From the NCBI GenBank assembly GCA_028721415.1, contig JAQYIU010000063.1, positions 1-39,323 on the forward strand: a DNA stretch of 39,323 nucleotides, in the 5' to 3' direction. Under the pieces are notes generated by a model, which ran no database searches, was not told where the DNA came from, and saw nothing but the letters and a program-made list of their open reading frames with translations. Of the stretch, positions 33,993 to 39,323 are shown piece by piece. How positions within the stretch are numbered: the first letter of the stretch is position 1; every line of letters starts with the position of its first letter. Origin of the DNA: Lachnospiraceae bacterium. GTDB lineage: Bacteria > Bacillota > Clostridia > Lachnospirales > Lachnospiraceae. The position numbers and the translations under genes were made by a program.

Positions 33993-36260
33993 ATGAAAAA
34001 GTTAATACTGGCAGAGAAACCCTCTGTGGCAAAAAATATCGCCGATGCCACCAATGCGGTGAGAAAAAATGGATATTTTGAAGGAAATGAATATATCATC
34101 ACATGGGCATTTGGACATTTATTACAGCTCTATGATGCGAAAGATTATGATCCGGAGATGAAAACATGGCGAATGGATAAATTTCCATATATTCCAGAGC
34201 AATTTCATTATAAATTAAAAACAGATGGGAAAAATAAAGATAAGGCAGATGCCGGAGTGGTAAGACAGATGAATATCATAAAGCAGCTTGCCGACAGACC
34301 GGATGTGGAAGGAATTATTTCTGCCACCGATGATGACCGGGAAGGGCAGATTATAGCGGATGAGATTTTTCTATATCTGAAACCACAAAAACCGGTGGAG
34401 AGGATTCTTCTCAACGAATGGACGGCAGATGAAGTGAACAGAGGTCTCCAGAATCTAAAGCCCAATGAACAGATGCAATCTCTGCAGGATGCGGGCTTTG
34501 GTCGACAGATCGCAGACTGGCTAATCGGTATTAATCTGACTTCGGTAGCAACTTTGAAATGTCGCGGTAAAAAGAATCGTCTTCTTAATATTGGACGGGT
34601 GTTGATGCCGACGCTTAAGATTATTTACGATAGAGATAAAGAAATTGCCGACTTTAAAGTAACGAAATATTATAAGCTGAAAGGAACCTTTGAAACGAAA
34701 GAACGGCATATATTTGACGGCATTTATTACATTGGAGACAATGAAAAATTTGACAGTCCCGATGAACTCGAAAAACTGCGCCAGCAGATAGAAGGCAGGA
34801 TGGCGAAGATCGTTTCCAAAAAAGTAAGTAAAAAGAAAGAATATGCCCCATATCTTTTTAATCTGTCTAATCTTCAAGGGCATATCACCAGCAAATATAA
34901 AGGCTGGACATCCGATAAAGTGCTGAAGACAGCGCAGGACTTATATGAGAAAAAATTGATCACTTATCCGAGAACAGCCAGTGTTGTTCTGGATGAAAGT
35001 TTGATAGGAAGGACGAAAAAAGTGCTGGAAATCCATCAATCATCTAGTCCTTTTGCAGATCAAATGAAATTTCATACTTCAAAACGAATTTTTGACAGCA
35101 AAAAAGTGGAAAGTCATTCAGCGATCATTCCTACTTATATGGTGCCGAAAAATTTAAGTGATTCGGAACGAATCGTGTATGAGGCAGTAAGAAATCGATT
35201 CCTTGCACAGTTTATGCCGATTGCAGTGGCGGAAGATACTGTGTTGCACCTCAAAGTTTTACAAGAATCTATGCCCGGAGAAAGCAAACAAATACCTGAT
35301 ACTTTGGAGTTTGATGACTCAATTCCGGGAGATTTTGTGGCAAAGGGAAAAATCCAGCTTGAAGCAGGCTGGAAGCAGCTTGAAGGCATTGATTCTAAGG
35401 AAGTGATACTTCCCAATGTCAAGAAAGACGATGTGGTAAAGATAACAAAAGCGGAAGTCAATGAGGTGGAACGAAAACCTCCGAAACCACACACAGAAAA
35501 AACCTTACTTCGAGTGATGGAAACCTGTGGAAAGAAATATGAAGAAAAAGATGACCAGGAGATGATGATGGCCATCCTGAGCGGTTTCAGTATTGGAACG
35601 CCAGCTACAAGAGCAGAAACCATCAAGAAGTTAAAAGATGCCGGATATATTAAGGCAAAGGGGAAAAGTTTGAGCTGTACTGAGCTGGGCAGAAATCTGG
35701 TGGAGACTTTTCCTGCTAGGGAACTATTTGACCTGGAGTATACCGGCCGTCTGGAGAAAACACTTTCTGATATTGAAAGGAAAAAACATACCAAGGCAGA
35801 ATTCCTGTCTTTCGTAGAGAATTTTGTAAGAGAGTCTGTGGAGAAAATAAAAGCAGACACTACATTTGGAACAGAGCCGGGGGCGACGCCGATTCATGCA
35901 GTGCCGGTGGGCAAATGTCCTGAATGCGGAGCGGATGTGATAGAAAGTGAGAAAGCTTTTGGATGTTCCGCATGGAAATCCGGATGTAAATTTACAATCT
36001 GGAAAAATGATTACTATATTCAGTCCTTTGGAAAAAAAGTGACGTATGAGATGGTAAAGATTCTTCTGGAACACGGGAAAGTCGGTTTTCATGGCTGTGT
36101 GAGCAAAAAAGGAAACAAGTTTTCGGCTTATTTTTATTATGAAAAAAATCAAGAAACCGGAAGATATCAGTGGAGACTCGAATTTATTGATCCGCGACAG
36201 TTGGCAGAAAAACGAAAGGAAGCACAGGAAGCAGCGAGAAATTCAGGAAAAGATCAGTAA
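33993..36260 (+). CDS. topB: DNA topoisomerase III (type IA)
   Basis: A 755-aa type IA topoisomerase that passes single strands to relax negative supercoils and unlink DNA. The Toprim domain starts ILAEKPSVAKNIADA and carries the metal motif D113-D-D115 in ATDDDREGQ. The catalytic tyrosine is Y325 in KLITYPRTAS. Later blocks GIGTPATRAE-type (reads SIGTPATRAETIKKL) are present. The C-terminus has a zinc-ribbon-like CPECGADV with two further Cys and a final repeat-type domain. AGGAGGTGACAGG supports ATG 33993; 33909 would add 28 residues not seen in the family. It resembles chromosomal or conjugative-element TopB; no element genes are nearby. Confidence 0.93.
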   Translation: MKKLILAEKPSVAKNIADATNAVRKNGYFEGNEYIITWAFGHLLQLYDAKDYDPEMKTWRMDKFPYIPEQFHYKLKTDGKNKDKADAGVVRQMNIIKQLADRPDVEGIISATDDDREGQIIADEIFLYLKPQKPVERILLNEWTADEVNRGLQNLKPNEQMQSLQDAGFGRQIADWLIGINLTSVATLKCRGKKNRLLNIGRVLMPTLKIIYDRDKEIADFKVTKYYKLKGTFETKERHIFDGIYYIGDNEKFDSPDELEKLRQQIEGRMAKIVSKKVSKKKEYAPYLFNLSNLQGHITSKYKGWTSDKVLKTAQDLYEKKLITYPRTASVVLDESLIGRTKKVLEIHQSSSPFADQMKFHTSKRIFDSKKVESHSAIIPTYMVPKNLSDSERIVYEAVRNRFLAQFMPIAVAEDTVLHLKVLQESMPGESKQIPDTLEFDDSIPGDFVAKGKIQLEAGWKQLEGIDSKEVILPNVKKDDVVKITKAEVNEVERKPPKPHTEKTLLRVMETCGKKYEEKDDQEMMMAILSGFSIGTPATRAETIKKLKDAGYIKAKGKSLSCTELGRNLVETFPARELFDLEYTGRLEKTLSDIERKKHTKAEFLSFVENFVRESVEKIKADTTFGTEPGATPIHAVPVGKCPECGADVIESEKAFGCSAWKSGCKFTIWKNDYYIQSFGKKVTYEMVKILLEHGKVGFHGCVSKKGNKFSAYFYYEKNQETGRYQWRLEFIDPRQLAEKRKEAQEAARNSGKDQ

Positions 36261-36276
36261 ATGCGGAGAATAGAGA

Positions 36277-36305
36277 TTGATTCCCGGAAAAACCTTTGTT
36301 ACAAT
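36277..36305 (+). promoter_or_regulatory. Promoter of the hexapeptide-protein gene
   Basis: TTGATT (36277-36282), a 17-nt spacer and TACAAT (36300-36305), 17 nt after the topB stop. A leader of about 47 nt follows. Confidence 0.65.
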
Positions 36306-36324
36306 GTAACTGTGCAGATTTGAG

Positions 36325-36359
36325 AAAGGAGAGACTGCTTTGCAGTCGAGATAACGAGA
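36325..36359 (+). promoter_or_regulatory. Distant ribosome site separated from its start by a small hairpin
   Basis: AAAGGAG (36325-36331) is the only good Shine-Dalgarno, but the ATG is at 36360. GACTGC (36333-36338) and GCAGTC (36342-36347) form a hairpin with a 3-nt loop between them. Folding it would cut the effective spacing to about 12-13 nt. An in-frame stop rules out an earlier start. Confidence 0.4.
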
Positions 36360-37034
36360 ATGAAACGTTTGGAAAATAAAACATTATTTCAACATTTAGA
36401 TAAAACTATTGCCAGTGTCTTATTTGAGGAGAATACTTATCCATGGGAAGTTCTTCCAAAAATCAGTGATTTTATTCTGGAAATCGGAATGCTTTTATCC
36501 AAGGATGAATATGAAGAGATAAAGGAGAATGTCTGGGTGTCGAAAACAGCGGTCGTAGCCCCAACCGCATACATAAAAGGGCCTGCGATCATCGGACAGG
36601 GAGCGGAGATTCGTCATTGTGCATTCATTCGCGGAAATGCAATCGTAGGCGAGAATGCCACGGTCGGCAATTCCACAGAGCTTAAGAATGTGATTTTGTT
36701 TGATAAGGTTCAGGTTCCTCATTATAATTATGTGGGAGATTCCATTCTTGGATATAAATCCCATATGGGTGCCGGATCTATCACCTCCAATGTGAAGTCA
36801 GATAAAAAACTGGTAGAAATCAAGATGGATGACGTGAAGATTGAGACCCGGATGAAAAAAGTTGGTGCGATTCTCGGTGATTATGTGGAAGTAGGTTGCG
36901 GATCGGTACTTAATCCGGGAAGCATCATTGGACGGCACACCAATATTTATCCGTTATCCAGTGTTCGAGGATATGTCAGTGATTATTCTATATACAAGAA
37001 TCAGAACGAAATTGTTATGAAGGATGAATATTAG
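36360..37034 (+). CDS. Left-handed beta-helix (hexapeptide repeat) protein, nucleotidyltransferase/acyltransferase-like
   Basis: A 224-aa protein with a helical N-terminus (about 1-58, TIASVLFEENTYPWEVLPKI) and a hexapeptide-repeat beta-helix (about 60-205: VAPTAYIKGPAIIGQGAEIR, AIVGENATVGNSTEL, GYKSHMGAGSITSN, GDYVEVGCGSVLNPGSIIG). It resembles the C-terminal acetyltransferase half of GlmU but has no N-terminal nucleotidyltransferase domain. Conserved His (HYNYVGDSILG) fits a sugar-acyltransferase role; the substrate is unknown. The ATG has an unusual ribosome site: AAAGGAG lies about 29 nt upstream with a 6-bp hairpin between. Confidence 0.82.
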   Translation: MKRLENKTLFQHLDKTIASVLFEENTYPWEVLPKISDFILEIGMLLSKDEYEEIKENVWVSKTAVVAPTAYIKGPAIIGQGAEIRHCAFIRGNAIVGENATVGNSTELKNVILFDKVQVPHYNYVGDSILGYKSHMGAGSITSNVKSDKKLVEIKMDDVKIETRMKKVGAILGDYVEVGCGSVLNPGSIIGRHTNIYPLSSVRGYVSDYSIYKNQNEIVMKDEY

Positions 37035-37048
37035 ACTGGAGATATCAG

Positions 37049-38107
37049 ATGAAAACCAATTATAAAAGGACAGGACTGCTTTTTCTTCTTTGTATTCTGG
37101 TTCTCGGCGGTTTGACCGGGTGTAAACCATCAAAAGAAAAAGTGCTTTCTTCTAGTTATTATAAAGAGTTAAAGAAGGAAAAACAGGAACTGGAAAAAGA
37201 AAATGAAAAACTGAAAGAAGAGGCAGAGACAACAAAAGGATTGACTGCTGACGAGCAAAGAGCAGTAGATTATCTTGACAGGATAGCCAGGGATCGCTTG
37301 GTCAAACTGGAAGTAGGTTATGCCGATAACATGGAGAACAGTGAATTTGTGGAAGACGAGGCAGCCTTTTCCCTTGCGACGGCAATTGCCAGAAGAGCAG
37401 ATCTCACCGGTAAATATTCCCCGGATGAGATTGAAAAGAAATACGGCCCTGGTTATGAGTACATTTTGTATGACGAAGATAATGCAGTGTATGAGATTAA
37501 AGTATACAGCGGTAATTATGTAGTGTTTACAGATTTGCCGGATAATGTGTATTATGCCTATAATGCATCGGCATTGGGAGATGCATTCCTGAATTACAGA
37601 GATGGATATCCGAATTCCAATCTTCTGCACCGTCTGGCAGACTGTTCTGTCATTACTGATCAGGAAGGAAATTATTATGAAGGAGATACTGCATATACAG
37701 TAGCCAATCTGATCAATCATATGGATAAGACCAAGACCAGCAGAGATAAGGCTGAGGAAGACTGGAAAGAGAATGTTAAGAGCAAAAAGAAGGTGGAAGA
37801 AGGATCCTATGAGCCGGTTTCCGTTGTATACACATTTTATCATCATGGAAATAAAATGATTCTGACGATATACGACAAATATTACAGCATTGAGAATATG
37901 GATGGAAAGAAAACCTGGTACAAAGCAGAAAAAGATGCGGTAAAGGAACTGAAAAAGGTGTTCACAGAAGTGCAGAAAGTCAATCAGCTTGAAGAGGAAA
38001 CAGCCGGAACAACCACGGAGACGACCGCTGAAGAAGAACAGGATATGGAATATTCCCATGCCAGTGAGATTCAGGCAGAGAGTATGATGGAATCAGAAGA
38101 TGAATAA
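37049..38107 (+). CDS. Lipoprotein of unknown function
   Basis: A 352-aa secreted lipoprotein: signal peptide with hydrophobic LLFLLCILVLGGLTGC and lipobox LTG-C25, then a coiled coil (about 38-64, KELKKEKQELEKENEKLKEE). A globular region rich in Tyr follows (GYEYILYDEDNAVYEIKVY, PDNVYYAYNASALGDAFLNY, VVYTFYHHGNKMILTIYDKYY). A Thr/Glu-rich acidic tail closes it. No enzyme motif was recognised. It starts 14 nt after the hexapeptide gene, so both form one transcript ending at the terminator. It may be a surface or wall-associated protein. Confidence 0.8.
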   Translation: MKTNYKRTGLLFLLCILVLGGLTGCKPSKEKVLSSSYYKELKKEKQELEKENEKLKEEAETTKGLTADEQRAVDYLDRIARDRLVKLEVGYADNMENSEFVEDEAAFSLATAIARRADLTGKYSPDEIEKKYGPGYEYILYDEDNAVYEIKVYSGNYVVFTDLPDNVYYAYNASALGDAFLNYRDGYPNSNLLHRLADCSVITDQEGNYYEGDTAYTVANLINHMDKTKTSRDKAEEDWKENVKSKKKVEEGSYEPVSVVYTFYHHGNKMILTIYDKYYSIENMDGKKTWYKAEKDAVKELKKVFTEVQKVNQLEEETAGTTTETTAEEEQDMEYSHASEIQAESMMESEDE

Positions 38108-38116
38108 TGAATAAAG

Positions 38117-38148
38117 GAATCCGGTGAAAATCTGCCGGATTCTTTTTT
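38117..38148 (+). terminator. Rho-independent terminator
   Basis: GAATCCGG (38117-38124) and CCGGATTC (38135-38142) pair perfectly around a 10-nt loop, followed by six T. Confidence 0.9.
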
Positions 38149-38170
38149 CGTGACAAAAAAATAACACAAA

Positions 38171-38199
38171 TCGAAAAAAAGTATAGACTAAATGATAAT
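38171..38199 (+). promoter_or_regulatory. Probable promoter of the IscU-like operon
   Basis: TCGAAA (38171-38176), a 17-nt spacer and GATAAT (38194-38199). Transcription from here would give a leader of about 130 nt. Confidence 0.5.
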
Positions 38200-38219
38200 T
38201 TTATGAGAAAATAACATAC

Positions 38220-38302
38220 TGTGAGGACAATTGTCTTGGCTTAGGGATTACATAACTCGCCCGCGAATCTGATTATTATTCGCGATGGATAAGTCATTCA
38301 CA
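38220..38302 (+). ncRNA. Possible structured leader RNA of the Fe-S scaffold operon
   Basis: TGTGA (38220-38224) can pair with TCACA (38298-38302), closing about 73 nt. Inside lie the self-complementary GACAATTGTC (38226-38235) and a perfect 7-bp hairpin CGCGAAT (38262-38268) with ATTCGCG (38278-38284). No Rfam family was recognised by eye and there is no T run or ORF. It is GC-richer than the flanking AT-rich DNA. The leader ends with AAAGGAG before the ATG. Confidence 0.4.
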
Positions 38303-38337
38303 AGAACAAATCAATTTATACCGAAAGGAGTATTAAC

Positions 38338-39042
38338 ATGATTATTTCACAAGAAGTAGAAAAAATGTGTCCAGTAGCTCAGGGCGTACATCACGGAGCT
38401 GCTCCTATCCCAGAAGAAGCAAAATGGGTACAGGCAAAAGAAGTAAAAGATATCTCTGGTTTTACACACGGTATTGGCTGGTGTGCTCCTCAGCAGGGTG
38501 CATGTAAATTAACTCTTAATGTAAAAGAAGGTATCATTCAGGAAGCATTAGTAGAAACAATCGGATGTTCCGGTATGACTCATTCTGCAGCTATGGCTTC
38601 AGAAATCTTACCAGGATTAACCGTTATGGAAGCATTAAATACTGACCTTGTATGTGATGCTATCAATACAGCAATGCGTGAATTATTCTTACAGATCGTA
38701 TACGGACGTTCTCAGTCTGCATTCTCCGAAGACGGACTTCAGATCGGTGCCGGTCTTGAAGATTTAGGTAAAGGTTTAAGATCTCAGGTTGGTACAATGT
38801 ATGGAACACTCCAGAAAGGACCTCGTTACCTTGAGATGGCAGAAGGCTATGTTACAGGAATCGCACTGGACGCTGACGATTTAATCATTGGATACAAATT
38901 CGTAAGCCTTGGAAAGATGACAGATTTCATCAAGAAAGGTGACGATCCTAACACAGCATGGGAGAAAGCTTCAGGACAGTACGGCCGTGTTGATGATGCT
39001 GTTAAGATCATCGACCCTAGAACAGACGAAGTTATTGGTTAA
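38338..39042 (+). CDS. IscU/NifU-like iron-sulfur cluster assembly scaffold protein
   Basis: A 234-aa protein related to IscU-type scaffolds, with conserved Cys in GWCAPQQGACKL and TIGCSGMTHSAAMASEILPGLT, the latter matching the IscU GCxxxxxSSSMAxE block. It is longer than IscU (about 130 aa), and the C-terminal half (RSQVGTMYGTLQKGPRYLEMAEGYVTGIALD) is not part of classical IscU. It would carry nascent Fe-S clusters in the cytoplasm; no IscS/SufS is adjacent. Its codon use is strongly biased, suggesting high expression. The GGGtGRT-type gene follows after 17 nt, a pairing I recall from anaerobic Firmicutes. Confidence 0.82.
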   Translation: MIISQEVEKMCPVAQGVHHGAAPIPEEAKWVQAKEVKDISGFTHGIGWCAPQQGACKLTLNVKEGIIQEALVETIGCSGMTHSAAMASEILPGLTVMEALNTDLVCDAINTAMRELFLQIVYGRSQSAFSEDGLQIGAGLEDLGKGLRSQVGTMYGTLQKGPRYLEMAEGYVTGIALDADDLIIGYKFVSLGKMTDFIKKGDDPNTAWEKASGQYGRVDDAVKIIDPRTDEVIG

Positions 39043-39059
39043 TCAGGAGGTAGAGAATA

Positions 39060-39323
39060 ATGGCATTATTTGAATCATATGAAAGAAGAATTGACCAGAT
39101 CACTGCGGTTTTAGAAAAATATGGAATCGCTTCTTTAGAAGAAGCAGAAAAAATCACAAAAGACGCTGGTCTTGACGTATACAACCAGATCAAAGGCATT
39201 CAGCCAATCTGTTTCGAGAACGCTTGCTGGGCATACATCGTAGGTGCAGCAATCGCAATCAAAAAAGGTGCTCGTAAAGCATCCGAAGCAGCTGCAGCAA
39301 TCGGTGAAGGTCTTCAGGCTTTC
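39060..39323 (+). CDS. GGGtGRT-type protein, partial (cut by the window end)
   Basis: The first 88 codons of an open frame starting MALFESYERRIDQITAVLEK, with AGGAGG at 39045-39050. The visible part is helical and alanine-rich (CFENACWAYIVGAAIAIKKG), without a signal peptide. From recollection it matches the family named GGGtGRT after a later motif, found beside IscU-like scaffolds in anaerobes; the naming motif lies beyond the window, so it is not confirmed here. It is clearly in one operon with the scaffold gene and has the same biased codon use. Confidence 0.75.
   Translation, partial: MALFESYERRIDQITAVLEKYGIASLEEAEKITKDAGLDVYNQIKGIQPICFENACWAYIVGAAIAIKKGARKASEAAAAIGEGLQAF

Noticed and set aside
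35135-35860. 241-codon open frame on the minus strand
   Set aside because: It is antisense to the well-supported topB gene, Ser/Phe-rich without motifs; a shadow frame.
37169-38059. 296-codon open frame on the minus strand
   Set aside because: It lies fully inside the lipoprotein gene on the opposite strand, is Ile/Phe/Cys-rich and shows no start signal or domain; a shadow frame.
1-39323. CRISPR array
   Set aside because: No regularly spaced 20-40 bp direct repeats with unique spacers were seen; the only regular array is the coding 36-bp repeat in spoIIIE, which has no spacers.

Overview
The window reads as chromosome of a low-GC anaerobic Firmicute, most likely a gut Lachnospiraceae. Evidence: PPi-type phosphofructokinase, an SpoIIIE/TepA pair, a CinA C-terminal stand-alone protein after PgsA, an EFR1-type flavodoxin-ferredoxin, a LUD-domain protein, an IscU-like scaffold followed by a GGGtGRT-type protein, strong AGGAGG ribosome sites and sigma-A promoters with 17-nt spacers. 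The family is an inference; no species is claimed. No phage, transposase or CRISPR array was seen.

Layout. 1-68: 3' end of a tRNA and its terminator. 114-3286: ABC-F ATPase and DUF1015 protein, meeting the convergent pfp gene (3333-4577, minus) at a shared bidirectional terminator. 4762-9716: an envelope cluster of Zn-dependent phospholipase C-like protein, D,D-carboxypeptidase, methyltransferase, cardiolipin synthase and a zinc-ribbon protein. 9822-14668: a thiol/glutathione-type operon led by an Rrf2 regulator under a consensus promoter buried in a 17-bp palindrome; it holds a glutamate-cysteine ligase gene broken by a large internal deletion, a class II glutamine amidotransferase, a PatB/MalY C-S lyase and an intact GshA of a different family. 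14888-16061: PspC protein, a structured intergenic repeat and EFR1 protein.

16257-19066 is the most unusual segment: a half-size HsdS-like protein, an HsdM-like protein that has lost the recognisable SAM-binding and NPPF catalytic motifs, and a solute-binding lipoprotein, packed in one apparent operon with no HsdR. 19212-26392 is housekeeping: tepA, spoIIIE (with a 36-bp in-frame tandem repeat in the linker), folD-rimO-pgsA-cinA overlapping in a chain. A second, inverted copy of the structured repeat follows cinA. 26714-29600: a YtrA-like GntR regulator co-transcribed with clpC. 29803-33052: a 137-aa protein of unknown function, radA, glyA. 33135-39323: LUD protein (minus), topoisomerase III, a hexapeptide-repeat protein, an unknown lipoprotein, then a promoter, a long possibly structured leader, an IscU-like Fe-S scaffold and the start of a GGGtGRT-type gene cut by the window end.

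The best candidates for something not yet described are the catalytically degenerate HsdS/HsdM-like pair with its lipoprotein, the paired structured repeats, and the leader RNA before the IscU-like gene. All family calls rest on motif recognition by eye, without database searches.
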